From: Sphingobacterium sp. UBA7855
Lineage (GTDB): Bacteria > Bacteroidota > Bacteroidia > Sphingobacteriales > Sphingobacteriaceae
Direction: 5' to 3'
Assembly: GCA_002500745.1 (NCBI GenBank)
Contig: DLST01000011.1
Coordinates: 124,001-188,000 of the forward strand
Length of the DNA: 64,000 nucleotides
In this document: in pieces, positions 26,062-34,696 of the stretch
Numbering within the stretch: position 1 is the stretch's first letter
Layout: each line of letters opens with the position of its first letter
The notes under the pieces: generated by a model
Told to the model about the DNA's origin: nothing
The model's input: only the letters and a program-made list of their open reading frames with translations
Database searches by the model: none
Made by a program: the position numbers and the translations under genes

Positions 26062-26127
26062 ATCATAATTTAGGTTTATAATTGGTTATTTAAGGTTTTC
26101 ATTCTCCCCGTTTGAAAACCTTTTTTT
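26062..26127 (+). ncRNA. Small RNA candidate, about 66 nt
   Basis: Transcription from the promoter at 26026-26057 should start near 26062. A terminator follows at once: AAGGTTTTC (26092-26100), a 13-nt loop, GAAAACCTT (26114-26122) and a run of seven T. The loop contains CTCCCC, a C-rich stretch of the kind bacterial small RNAs often use to contact G-rich targets. The remaining 212 bp to the NYN gene at 26340 show no other feature. It may equally be an attenuated leader of that gene. Confidence 0.6.
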
Positions 26128-26339
26128 ATTACTTTTAAGGTCTATCAACCGTTTTTCAACAACGCTCATTACAAAACAAAATTTACTGATTGCCTGTTCT
26201 CGAAGAATAGTGCTTAAATTAATTCTCAAAAAATGAGAGAAGTTCTTCAACAATACTGTATTTTTAGCGGATATATTGGGACTAAAGTACTCAGATGTAT
26301 AAATAACAAATTTAAATAGTGGAAATATAATCGAAATAT

Positions 26340-27650
26340 ATGGCAGAACATGGGGATTTGCAAATCGCAATACTAATTGATGCGGACAATGTATCTTATC
26401 GAAAGATCGAAGAGATTTTGAATGAAGTCAAAAGATATGGAATTCCAACCATCAAACGCATCTACGGAGACTGGACCAATCCTTACGTTGAAAAATGGAA
26501 GGACAAACTTCTTACCCATGCTATTACTCCAATCCAACAATACAGTTATACACAAGGCAAAAATTCGACCGATTCGGCATTAATTATTGACGCGATGGAT
26601 ATTCTGCATTCGGACAGAGTGGACGGATTTTGTATCGTTTCAAGCGATAGTGACTTCACCCGTTTAGCCACACGTTTACGGGAGTCGGGTAAGCTTGTTA
26701 TTGGTATTGGTGAAAAAAAGACTCCTAAGCCTTTCATCGCCTCTTGTGATAAATTCATTTACGTCGAAATATTTGAAAAAAATCAAAAGAAAGAAACGGT
26801 AGTAAAGAAAAAGCAGCAAACTCAGCCTAAACCAAATCCTGTTGAAAATGTAACGAGCATAGCAGTACTAGATGAGGAAACCCTAGAACTTTTGAAAGAC
26901 ACTGTGGATGATACAGCGGATGAAAATGGCTGGGCATTCCTGGGAGAGATTGGAAGTCTTTTTAATAAAAGGAAGCCTGACTTTGATGCGCGCAATTACG
27001 GATACGATAAGATGTCCCACCTTTTCAAAGCGTATAAAGAAGATTTTGAAATTGAGGAAAGGAACACGGACAAATCGCGTATCAAACACTATTATATCCG
27101 CAACATCATTAAGCGTCCTTTGTCCGCTGTAATCCCTACACCGCCGCTAGATAGTGAACCAAAAATAGTTTCGAACAGTACAACTACAACGGAACATACA
27201 GACAAACCAGCAAATCAAAACGGTAGAAAAAAAGGAAGGCCCGGGAAACGGCAGGATAAAGTACTTGCTGAAATAACGCCAAAAGAGATTGTGCAAAGCC
27301 CTGCGGCGCCGGAACAGAAAATAGAAGTGACTGCTCCAACATCAGGGGATTTGCCTAGCAGTATGCTATTCCCTTCGGAAGGCAATAAGATCACTGCGGA
27401 TGATGTTAAAAAGACACAGATCCGGATCACAAAGGAATTTAAACCTTTGTTTCCAACCAAATCTCAAAAATTAAGGATTATGATCAATGCTGGTGAGTAT
27501 GAATGTAATTTTACCTATCGGGGCAGAGGCTTTCACATACTTAAATTAGGAAAGGAAGCGGCAACCCAACTTGCACTCGCTGAGGGAATCCAAATACAAA
27601 TTGTTAGACTGAACGAAGTGAGCTTTAGCCTTCAAAATAAATCTGTATAG
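26340..27650 (+). CDS. NYN-domain nuclease-like protein with LOTUS (OST-HTH) domain
   Basis: A 436-residue cytoplasmic protein. Residues about 8-145 form a NYN (PIN-like, LabA/DUF88) domain with acidic active-site candidates in LIDADNVS, STDSALIIDAMD and SSDSDFTRLATRLRE. Residues about 180-250 form a LOTUS/OST-HTH RNA-binding module (LLKDTVDDTADENGWAFLGE, DARNYGYDKMSHLFKA). A charged low-complexity linker follows, then a C-terminal domain of about 75 residues. NYN-LOTUS proteins are thought to act on RNA. The C-terminal domain I do not recognise. It stands alone, downstream of the small-RNA candidate. Confidence 0.85.
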   Translation: MAEHGDLQIAILIDADNVSYRKIEEILNEVKRYGIPTIKRIYGDWTNPYVEKWKDKLLTHAITPIQQYSYTQGKNSTDSALIIDAMDILHSDRVDGFCIVSSDSDFTRLATRLRESGKLVIGIGEKKTPKPFIASCDKFIYVEIFEKNQKKETVVKKKQQTQPKPNPVENVTSIAVLDEETLELLKDTVDDTADENGWAFLGEIGSLFNKRKPDFDARNYGYDKMSHLFKAYKEDFEIEERNTDKSRIKHYYIRNIIKRPLSAVIPTPPLDSEPKIVSNSTTTTEHTDKPANQNGRKKGRPGKRQDKVLAEITPKEIVQSPAAPEQKIEVTAPTSGDLPSSMLFPSEGNKITADDVKKTQIRITKEFKPLFPTKSQKLRIMINAGEYECNFTYRGRGFHILKLGKEAATQLALAEGIQIQIVRLNEVSFSLQNKSV

Positions 27651-27675
27651 GATTGCTGTTACTCCATCTGATTTT

Positions 27676-27712
27676 TTAGTCGATAAAACATAAGGTTTGT
27701 TTTATCGACTAA
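27676..27712. terminator. Perfect 15-bp stem-loop between convergent genes
   Basis: TTAGTCGATAAAACA (27676-27690) and TGTTTTATCGACTAA (27698-27712) pair perfectly around a 7-nt loop. No strong T tract follows on either strand, so it may protect 3' ends or terminate inefficiently. Confidence 0.55.
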
Positions 27713-27820
27713 TTAAAGTTTAGCGGTATTCTGCAAATGCAATATGATTTTCGACTGCTTTCGAATTGTTACCGCACTGGTATTAAACGGCTCAATTTTG
27801 GCTACTCTCAAAATAACTGA

Positions 27821-28486
27821 TTAACGTCCGCCTGCAAATTCCATGGTAAAGTGGTAGTTCTCGTCAATAGCCACAGACTTACGGTCTACTTTTCGAAAGT
27901 CCCGCGCTTCGTCCGTCCATAGAAACGGGTAAAACGAAAATACCTGATTACCATTTAGAGATTTCACATCGTCATTCCAGCCTTTCCATTTGAACGTTTC
28001 ATAAAACTTTGCGACATCCCCTTTTAATGCCCAAAAGATAAAATCCGAATAGCCACATTCCAAGCTCTCCCATTCTAAAGTATCTTGCGCAAAATAGTAA
28101 ACCTGTCCAATAGCATCGCCTAGAGCCCCTGCATTGATCGCAAAGTAGCCACCCAAAACGTCATCAGCAATGAGTAGAAAACCACCCTTTTCACCTTCCT
28201 TAACAAAACTTTTCCCTTTATTCCACTCCATAATTCCGCGGTTGAGCTTTGGCGAACCTGAACCTAAAATTCGTAGCCAGCCTCCCTCGATTAAAATGCC
28301 ACCAGTCTGGTGGATAATGGCTCCCATGGGAGATTTCGTGGTGATCTGTGCCCGTAAAAGTTCTTCATCAGCTCTCTTTGGATCGCGGGTAAGCACTTCA
28401 TATGAATTTGTCGCTTCCTTCATCCAACGCTGCACGAGCTTCCATCCAGTATTACCTGTATCTATCAATTCTTTTAGACTTTTCAT
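27821..28486 (-). CDS. DUF2625 family protein
   Basis: A 221-residue soluble protein beginning MKSLKELIDTGNTGWKLVQ, with AQITTKSPMGAIIHQTGGILI near residue 47 and GFLLIADDVLGGYFAINAG near residue 100. These match DUF2625, found sporadically in Gram-negative bacteria with no assigned function. The content suggests a SMI1/KNR4-like beta-rich fold, but that is a guess. It is convergent with the NYN-LOTUS gene and lacks an evident operon partner. Confidence 0.75.
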   Translation of the reverse strand: MKSLKELIDTGNTGWKLVQRWMKEATNSYEVLTRDPKRADEELLRAQITTKSPMGAIIHQTGGILIEGGWLRILGSGSPKLNRGIMEWNKGKSFVKEGEKGGFLLIADDVLGGYFAINAGALGDAIGQVYYFAQDTLEWESLECGYSDFIFWALKGDVAKFYETFKWKGWNDDVKSLNGNQVFSFYPFLWTDEARDFRKVDRKSVAIDENYHFTMEFAGGR

Positions 28487-28682
28487 TTTTTGCTTTTTAT
28501 TGCATGGTCAATCGCCCACCAACCGAATGGAACTTCCATGTCCTGATCAATTTTGCCGAAATTACCACAATTCTTTATCGCATCCAAATTGCACGAGCAT
28601 AAGTACAAATACCAGAAAATATTTACTAAACCATCGCTATAAGTATTAGGAATCTTGCGTTTATTTTAATTAATTTTAGACT

Positions 28683-29213
28683 ATGCAACATGAATTAGAA
28701 AAACTCAGATATCCTATCGGTCGCTTCGCCATACCAGATGCTATCGACAACACACTATTGAATGACTGGATTAAAACAATTACAGATTTTCCAACTAGAT
28801 TAAAGTCCGAGGTCGGGGATCTAACGGACGATATGCTGGAGAAACGCTACCGCCCCGATGGGTGGACCATTCGTCAGGTTGTTCATCACTGTGCTGACAG
28901 CCATATGAACAGCTTCATCCGATTCAAATTGGCCTTGACAGAAGAAGACCCTACCATCAAATTATATGAAGAAAAATTGTGGGCCGACCTTCCAGATGCC
29001 AAGATAATTCCCATCGAAAGTTCGGTAAAATTGCTTGAAGGCCTACATGAACGTTGGGGGATTCTGCTCAAAAGCCTAACCAATGAACAGCTAGAAAGAG
29101 GATTTATTCATCCAGCCACCAAAAGGTTGATCTCTTTAAAGGTAAACATTGGTTTATATGCCTGGCATTGCAACCATCACCTCATGCACATTGCCAATGC
29201 CAAAAACCATTAA
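28683..29213 (+). CDS. YfiT-type DinB-fold putative metal-dependent hydrolase / thiol transferase
   Basis: A 176-residue four-helix DinB-like protein. The metal-binding histidines are expected in QVVHHCADSHMN near residue 66 and in YAWHCNHHLMH near residue 158. YRPDGWTIRQ near residue 56 is a hallmark of the YfiT/BstA subgroup. Relatives act as bacillithiol transferases in Firmicutes. Bacteroidota also use bacillithiol in some lineages, so thiol transfer is possible here but unproven. It stands alone, followed by a large hairpin. Confidence 0.82.
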   Translation: MQHELEKLRYPIGRFAIPDAIDNTLLNDWIKTITDFPTRLKSEVGDLTDDMLEKRYRPDGWTIRQVVHHCADSHMNSFIRFKLALTEEDPTIKLYEEKLWADLPDAKIIPIESSVKLLEGLHERWGILLKSLTNEQLERGFIHPATKRLISLKVNIGLYAWHCNHHLMHIANAKNH

Positions 29214-29217
29214 TAGC

Positions 29218-29274
29218 GTTGGCTTTGTCGCAATGATCATTTCACTGATAAAAGATTATTGCAATAAAGCCAAC
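29218..29274. terminator. Long hairpin between convergent genes
   Basis: GTTGGCTTT (29218-29226) pairs with AAAGCCAAC (29266-29274), and inner GCAAT/ATTGC continue the stem across a small bulge. A T tract is lacking. It is placed as a shared terminator of the YfiT-like gene and the small membrane protein. Confidence 0.55.
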
Positions 29275-29291
29275 GACAACATCACGCTTTA

Positions 29292-29516
29292 TTAAAGTGA
29301 CAATACCCATAGAAAGGCCATTAATCCTGCAATAGCAACCCCAATAAGGCCTGAAAGTAGAAACGACAGCAAATAATACCCTACGGTTCGTGTTTTCTTC
29401 TTCACAATATGAATAATACCCACCCCTAGCGTATAAACTGTTCCAAATCCACAAAAAACAATCGTGATCAAATCGATTAGAATGCCGCTGAAATCTATAT
29501 TTGCTGATGATAACAT
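29292..29516 (-). CDS. Small membrane protein of unknown function
   Basis: A 74-residue hydrophobic protein with two predicted membrane helices (about residues 10-35 and 47-72) separated by the positively charged turn KKKTRT. No family was recognised. Its clear helix-turn-helix hydrophobic pattern and bounded position downstream of the WG-repeat gene (93 bp gap, same strand) support a real gene. It could be cotranscribed with that gene. Confidence 0.5.
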   Translation of the reverse strand: MLSSANIDFSGILIDLITIVFCGFGTVYTLGVGIIHIVKKKTRTVGYYLLSFLLSGLIGVAIAGLMAFLWVLSL

Positions 29517-29609
29517 GATGTTACTTATTATGTTTAACTAATTTATTAAATACGTTTTTCTTCCCTGTATGATAGCGATATTTGTCATTATTCCTTATCG
29601 AAATACTGT

Positions 29610-31337
29610 TCATATCCATCCCCCCTTACGTTTCATCCAGGCTTGATGAAACTGTACAAAATAGCTTTGATCGCGTCCCTGTAGCTGATAGCGCTCAGTA
29701 TATAAATATTCGAATGCCGTCTCAGGTATTTCTATCACATTTCGGCTTAAGTCAAGATAAAACAGCCTCTCTCCCTTAAAAAGCAACAGGAGTTCGCCTG
29801 AGATAGCCATAGGCGCTGGATAGTGAAAAGGCGAACAGATATAATCATAAAGCTCACTACAAAACTTAAGCTTCGTATCGAAATAGCACATTCCCTGAGG
29901 GCAGTGTATGCGCATAAAATCCAAAAAGCAATGTTCGATTTTCTGATAGACATCGGCAGGTTCAAGTAACCACTCTCCGCGATGCGCATCATAAATCCCC
30001 TGTGTGTGGGAGCAGCGTACGACAAAAATATCTTTACGGTACTGCTGTATAGTATCTACTGCGACATTTTCTATCAGACTATCCTCCAGTCGGAATATCT
30101 CTTGTTCAAGCGAATAAATCTGCCATTTCTTCGTCTTGAGATAGGCGATACTTCGGTAGCCTTCTAACACCATAATCCGGTCGATTCCTTCATCCAAGGT
30201 ATTACCATTGGGTTGAATGACAGTGATTTTTTGTTGTAGCTTATTGGGTTTAATCCAAAAATATCGATTGGCTAACGGCTGGAGGCTACCTTCCAAAAAA
30301 GTCCCCAAGTACTGACCGTCCATGAGATAATATTTCCTTTTTATCGTTCCTTTTTGTGGACTATAGAACAGCTTGTTATAGTCATACATAAAAGGTTCGG
30401 CCGCAGGATCTGAAATAATGAATTCTCCTTCAACCGAAAGGAGAATGTTGCCCTCCCCTTCCCTCGCATTTAAAAAACCATATGCGATCCAGTCAAGCTC
30501 ATCGTATAAGGCAGGTACACTCAGCTGTCTGCTATCAATATGTAGTACTCCGCGTTTTCCTGCCACTTCCACTTCTGCGTAGTTATTTCCGTTGATATAC
30601 CTGGCATCAAAAGCATCGCTATATTGACAAGATATCAATTCTGCGCCGCTTGAATCGATATAGCCGAATCGTCCATTTGCTTCAACTACAGCGATACCCT
30701 CTTCATTGAATTCGAATATTTCATCATATATTGCCGGAATCAGGAGATTACCATTCGCATTTTTTAATCCTTTCTTTCCACCTGCTTCGAAAACCTCAGC
30801 TCCTTTGTCCCGCAAGAGCTCTTCCGACCATAATCCCAATCCGTAATCAATCCAATCGGTTTGAAGAGCATCCAAAAAAGAAGAATAGCCAGAAGTTTCC
30901 ACCAGCGCGCCCAACGGATCTAAGGATTGTTCATCGACAGCTTGTTCATACAATAAGGCTTGCATGCTGATTTCATCGGCCCATGCTTTGGCCTGCAGGG
31001 TATCTTTCTCCGCGTTCATGCTAAATACATCCCGTCCATCGATCTGAAATGTATCGAAAGGCAATGCTTCCAAAAATTCAAACATTCGGTTCACAGGCTC
31101 ATAATATTTTTTTTTATAATGCAATTGGTACCTATCGGCCAACAACGCATAAAAATAGCGAAGCTTCGCGATCCCATCTTTCTTATTTGCAAAAAGCTGG
31201 CTACCTTTGGACCGGATATTGGCCGATAATAAAGGCCGCATGAGGATGGGAATTTCGTAATTCCATTCGGCCAGATAAAAAGGGTATGTTTCTTTGGTCT
31301 TGAGATTTACATTATAAATATAAATGCGATGTGCCAT
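29610..31337 (-). CDS. WG-repeat protein
   Basis: A 575-residue protein without a signal peptide. The middle (about residues 185-330) contains WG-type beta repeats: KKGLKNANGNLLIPAIYDEI, GRFGYIDSSGAELIS and GKRGVLHIDSRQLSVPALYDEL. WG repeats form beta-propeller-like surfaces common in Bacteroidota and are often linked to protein interaction. The N-terminal 180 residues are mostly helical and unrecognised, and further degenerate repeats are likely in the C-terminal half. The function is unknown. Confidence 0.75.
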   Translation of the reverse strand: MAHRIYIYNVNLKTKETYPFYLAEWNYEIPILMRPLLSANIRSKGSQLFANKKDGIAKLRYFYALLADRYQLHYKKKYYEPVNRMFEFLEALPFDTFQIDGRDVFSMNAEKDTLQAKAWADEISMQALLYEQAVDEQSLDPLGALVETSGYSSFLDALQTDWIDYGLGLWSEELLRDKGAEVFEAGGKKGLKNANGNLLIPAIYDEIFEFNEEGIAVVEANGRFGYIDSSGAELISCQYSDAFDARYINGNNYAEVEVAGKRGVLHIDSRQLSVPALYDELDWIAYGFLNAREGEGNILLSVEGEFIISDPAAEPFMYDYNKLFYSPQKGTIKRKYYLMDGQYLGTFLEGSLQPLANRYFWIKPNKLQQKITVIQPNGNTLDEGIDRIMVLEGYRSIAYLKTKKWQIYSLEQEIFRLEDSLIENVAVDTIQQYRKDIFVVRCSHTQGIYDAHRGEWLLEPADVYQKIEHCFLDFMRIHCPQGMCYFDTKLKFCSELYDYICSPFHYPAPMAISGELLLLFKGERLFYLDLSRNVIEIPETAFEYLYTERYQLQGRDQSYFVQFHQAWMKRKGGWI

Positions 31338-31558
31338 GTGTTAATTTTTCTTTTTTTCGTCTCTGTCGCATTGATCTAAATCATCCTGTGACTCGTGCAA
31401 CTGTGGTAAAAATACTGCATTTATCAGTTTTTTCGATTAGCGGAAAACAGGGATTTTTTTTCGGTCTCTAAAAAAAATGTATCGAGATCGAATAATGAAA
31501 ACTACATGTCAATCCATATGTTTATCATCAACGACAATCATTACTAAAAGAAACGACA

Positions 31559-32038
31559 ATGAAATTAATACTAAAGATTATTGTTCTGCCCTGCGTGGCA
31601 TTGCTTTTTAAAGACCAAACCTCCCTATCCACTGATGACCTTACGGTTTTCAAGCAACTCTATCCCATTACCGTTCTTCAGCCGGAAAGCAAAAATAGTT
31701 TTAAAAAATATGGGATCGAATTCTCCGGAGTATGTTATGCCTGTGATCTTGCAGAAATCAAAATCAGTAAAGAACAGTTTCATCTCGTCAACGTCTGTGA
31801 TTCCAATGAAATCCACCAGATCAAGAATTTCACCTATACCAGCAGCGAGGGGGTCTTAATCCTAAAAACTCAGCACAATGAATTTATCTTCAAGCGAGTA
31901 GAGAAAGAACCTATTTTCGAATTGAAAATAAAGGGGGATGCTCTTTTGCTAAAGAACAAACGTATCGCAAAATACTACACACAGAAAGCGCTGATCGATC
32001 AGTTCGAAGTCCACGATTGCGGTGATTTTCAGGGCTAG
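31559..32038 (+). CDS. Exported protein of unknown function
   Basis: A 159-residue protein with an N-terminal hydrophobic signal (MKLILKIIVLPCVALLF). The mature part has a GVCYACDLAEIKI motif near residue 57 and two further Cys (NVCDSN, HDCGDF), suggesting disulfides or metal binding after export. I do not recognise the family. The only promoter trace is a one-mismatch TATGTTTA about 40 nt upstream. It is isolated and convergent with the NAD operon. Confidence 0.55.
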   Translation: MKLILKIIVLPCVALLFKDQTSLSTDDLTVFKQLYPITVLQPESKNSFKKYGIEFSGVCYACDLAEIKISKEQFHLVNVCDSNEIHQIKNFTYTSSEGVLILKTQHNEFIFKRVEKEPIFELKIKGDALLLKNKRIAKYYTQKALIDQFEVHDCGDFQG

Positions 32039-32142
32039 CTAAACGTCACGCTACCTAACAGACGCTACCTTAAAATAACGTACTACAATAAATATGTCCC
32101 AAATCTTTGCATAAGATCTTGAAAGAACCCAACAGAAATAAA

Positions 32143-32175
32143 AGCAGGCAGTAGCTAATTTCTTTACCGCCTGCT
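32143..32175 (-). terminator. Terminator of the NAD operon
   Basis: On the minus strand, AGCAGGCGGTA and TACTGCCTGCT (one G-T pair) form an 11-bp stem with an 11-nt loop, followed by TTTTATTT. It lies 15 bp after the NrtR-like stop codon. Confidence 0.85.
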
Positions 32176-32189
32176 CAGCTCGTTAAAAC

Positions 32190-32894
32190 CTATACTTCAA
32201 AATAAAAACCCGATTCAGTAAGTTCTTTATATTTTATTCTGTCAAAACTGTAGATTTTCGCGGCCCTTGCACGCCGATCTTTTTGCTTATCGCTGTGGTC
32301 GATTAATAACCCCATGCTGAGTATTTTTTTTCGAAAATTCCCGCGGTCGATTGAGCGCTGCAGAACAGTTTCATACAAATTGTGCAAATCGGGCAAAGTA
32401 AACTGTTCGGGCAAAAGTTCAAAACCAATCGGCTGGTAACGTATTTTCCCCTTGAGTCTTTCGATGGCGGTATTCAATATCTGCATATGATCAAAGGCGA
32501 GATCTATATTTTCATCAATACCAAACCACTTGACCGCTTCAATATCTACACCTGCTTTCAACATATACGCTTCAGGCTTTACAAGTGCATAATAAGCAAT
32601 GCTGATCACTCTTCCGCGCGGATCACGTGCTAAGTCTGAAAACGTATATAGCTGTTCAAGGAAAATATCTTGGAGACCGGCCTCCTCCCACAGCTTACGA
32701 AGGGCACAGTCTTCGGCTGTTTCTTCTTCCTGGATAAAACCGCCAGGAAATGCCCATTTTCCCAAGAAAGGTTCTATTGCCCGTTTGGTCAATAATACCT
32801 TGAGCTGATTTTTATCAAAGCCAAAGATGACACAATCCACCGTGACGGCCGGTCTGGCATATGCGTAGGTATATTGTTTTGTTGAACTTGCCAT
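32190..32894 (-). CDS. nrtR: NrtR-type Nudix transcriptional regulator of NAD metabolism
   Basis: A 234-residue protein: Nudix domain (about residues 1-145) and a C-terminal winged helix (about 155-234, with RNFRKKILSMGLL). The Nudix box GFIQEEETAEDCALRKLWEEAGL lies near residue 51; the catalytic RE pair is RK, so hydrolysis is probably lost. NrtR proteins are known repressors of NAD genes that leave DNA when ADP-ribose binds the Nudix domain. The gene follows the nicotinamidase-like gene by 3 bp in an NAD operon with two palindromic operators, which strongly supports the assignment over a plain Nudix hydrolase. Confidence 0.85.
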   Translation of the reverse strand: MASSTKQYTYAYARPAVTVDCVIFGFDKNQLKVLLTKRAIEPFLGKWAFPGGFIQEEETAEDCALRKLWEEAGLQDIFLEQLYTFSDLARDPRGRVISIAYYALVKPEAYMLKAGVDIEAVKWFGIDENIDLAFDHMQILNTAIERLKGKIRYQPIGFELLPEQFTLPDLHNLYETVLQRSIDRGNFRKKILSMGLLIDHSDKQKDRRARAAKIYSFDRIKYKELTESGFYFEV

Positions 32895-32897
32895 GTG

Positions 32898-33818
32898 CTA
32901 CAAATTTACTTCTGTTGACAGTTTGAGCTGTATCCCGTATTTTTCTTTAAGTGCATCAAACTGCAGTAGCGTTTGCTCTTCGAATCCGGCAATCGGCGAC
33001 ATGCAGTCTATCAATAAAGTAATACGGGAGGTAATTGACCGATCATGTTCAAAATATTCCAAAATCTGCAGTGCCGAAGCCAATACGCAGTGGCTTGATG
33101 CCTCCCCTGCAATATAAATGGCATCGTATGCGCATATTGCTTCAAGAACAGCATGGTTTACGAATTTATTGTCATCGTATTCGGCTTTAATAATACCATA
33201 CATCTCCGTGTACGGATCCTGTCCTTTGTAAACCAAGATCGGTTTTACCTTGCGCACCGCACTATGGAAATAGAGCATATTCGTAAATTGACTCTCAAGC
33301 TGCGCACCCCAGGTTCCCTCCAAACAGTGGTATGGCCAGATGCACAATTGTTTTTTACCTGCAGATTCCAGCTGCTGGAGATAATCGAGTGCTAAGGCTT
33401 TATGGCCATTGGCAAGGCGCCAGAGACCATCGCGGACATCCGCATAGCGAATGATGGTAAATGGCTCCGGATGATTTCCCGCCGCATCCACCCACCAGTC
33501 GGCATGGAAAATCTGCATCATCGAATGACAATCAAGACTGCACATCACTTGTGTAAGGGAACCCAAATTGCGGTACATCCAGTGTGTTAGGCGCTGAACA
33601 TCTCCTTTAGACCCCTTGACGGCAAGGCTCCCAATAGATTCCATAAAGTCGTTCTGAACATCTATTGCCAAAAGCAGGGATCGTTTCGCGTCCAGGGCTG
33701 CCGGCTCGACCTTTTCCTCTTTTGCCAAGGCCAGCATTGCCGGTATTTTATCACTTTTGCCGCTGGCAATATCTTGCACATCGACAATCTGATCAAATGA
33801 TGTTTTCATGCTATTCAT
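32898..33818 (-). CDS. Isochorismatase-fold cysteine hydrolase, nicotinamidase-like
   Basis: A 306-residue protein with an N-terminal extension of about 45 residues before the isochorismatase-like fold. The catalytic triad candidates are Asp in AIDVQNDFM near residue 52, Lys in VYKGQDPYTEMYG near residue 200, and Cys in EASSHCVLAS near residue 245. WPYHCLEGTWGA matches the WPxHCxxGTxGA signature of nicotinamidases. These convert nicotinamide to nicotinate. Metal-ligand spacing suggests a nicotinamidase-related amidase rather than canonical PncA. It lies in the NAD operon between nadE and nrtR. Confidence 0.8.
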   Translation of the reverse strand: MNSMKTSFDQIVDVQDIASGKSDKIPAMLALAKEEKVEPAALDAKRSLLLAIDVQNDFMESIGSLAVKGSKGDVQRLTHWMYRNLGSLTQVMCSLDCHSMMQIFHADWWVDAAGNHPEPFTIIRYADVRDGLWRLANGHKALALDYLQQLESAGKKQLCIWPYHCLEGTWGAQLESQFTNMLYFHSAVRKVKPILVYKGQDPYTEMYGIIKAEYDDNKFVNHAVLEAICAYDAIYIAGEASSHCVLASALQILEYFEHDRSITSRITLLIDCMSPIAGFEEQTLLQFDALKEKYGIQLKLSTEVNL

Positions 33819-33913
33819 TTTCTTTAAATCAATATTTATTGCGTTAAAACACTAGTCTTCTTCGCAATCTGCGCCAGTTGAGCGCATGCGCTAGTTTATT
33901 TAAGCAGTTAAAA

Positions 33914-34696
33914 CTACCCCTTAAAAGTAGGTATGGCAGCAAATTTATGTGCAGATTGCGCAATACGCTTACGAATAACTTCGTCTATTACAAGGTCACC
34001 CGATGTACCTTTCAAAATAAACCCATCGATTTGCGCATAAGTCATTCCCAGTTCATCTTCATCCGTCTGTCCTTCCCAAAGGCCGGCAGACGGACTTTTA
34101 TACTGAATAGATTCGGGTACGCCCAGGTATTTTGCCAAGGTATACACTTCCTGTTTGGTAACCATCGCCAAGGGATTCAGATCGTAGGCGCCGTCGCCCC
34201 ATTTTGTAAAATAACCTACGGTAGCTTCGGCCATATTACCTGTGCCGATGACAAATCTGCTACCCAGCTGCGCAAATTGATACAAATAGGTCATTCGCAC
34301 ACGTGGACGGATATTGGCCAGACTCAAGGCTCTGTTTGCTGCTGTGGCTTCCGTTATAAACTCCTCGTGCTGGATCATCAGGGCGTCAACCGCGGGTTGA
34401 ATATCATACACATGATAGGGAAAATCAAACTTCTGAATAAGCTCCATCGCATGCTGATGACTTTTACTAGTATTCATATCGCTGCCATACGGCATCATAA
34501 CCAAGTGTACATCTACTTGTGCAAGGCGGCATAAACAAGCCACAACACTGCAGTCGATACCACCGCTCATTCCCAATACAAGTCCTTTACGGCCGGCCGA
34601 CTTCACTTGCTGAGCAATCCAAGATGCCATTAATTGTGCATATTTTGCTACGTTTTCATCCTGGATGAAAAACGGTTTTTTTACGCTATTTTCCAT
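33914..34696 (-). CDS. nadE: NAD+ synthetase, ammonia-dependent type
   Basis: A 260-residue NadE without the glutaminase domain. The PP-loop is GMSGGIDCSVVA near residue 43, with Cys where Ser is usual. GTGNMAEATVGYFTKWGDGAYDLNP near residue 155 and KSPSAGLWEGQTDEDELG near residue 205 are NadE core motifs. The enzyme amidates nicotinate adenine dinucleotide to NAD+ using ATP. It overlaps the NAMPT-like gene by 11 bp and so is translationally coupled. A separate glutamine-dependent NadE elsewhere in the genome would make this copy dedicated to the operon's pathway. Confidence 0.92.
   Translation of the reverse strand: MENSVKKPFFIQDENVAKYAQLMASWIAQQVKSAGRKGLVLGMSGGIDCSVVACLCRLAQVDVHLVMMPYGSDMNTSKSHQHAMELIQKFDFPYHVYDIQPAVDALMIQHEEFITEATAANRALSLANIRPRVRMTYLYQFAQLGSRFVIGTGNMAEATVGYFTKWGDGAYDLNPLAMVTKQEVYTLAKYLGVPESIQYKSPSAGLWEGQTDEDELGMTYAQIDGFILKGTSGDLVIDEVIRKRIAQSAHKFAAIPTFKG

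Noticed and set aside
33878..34534. 218-codon plus-strand frame
   Set aside because: It lies opposite nadE, which has all NadE motifs; the plus-strand peptide has no recognisable domain.
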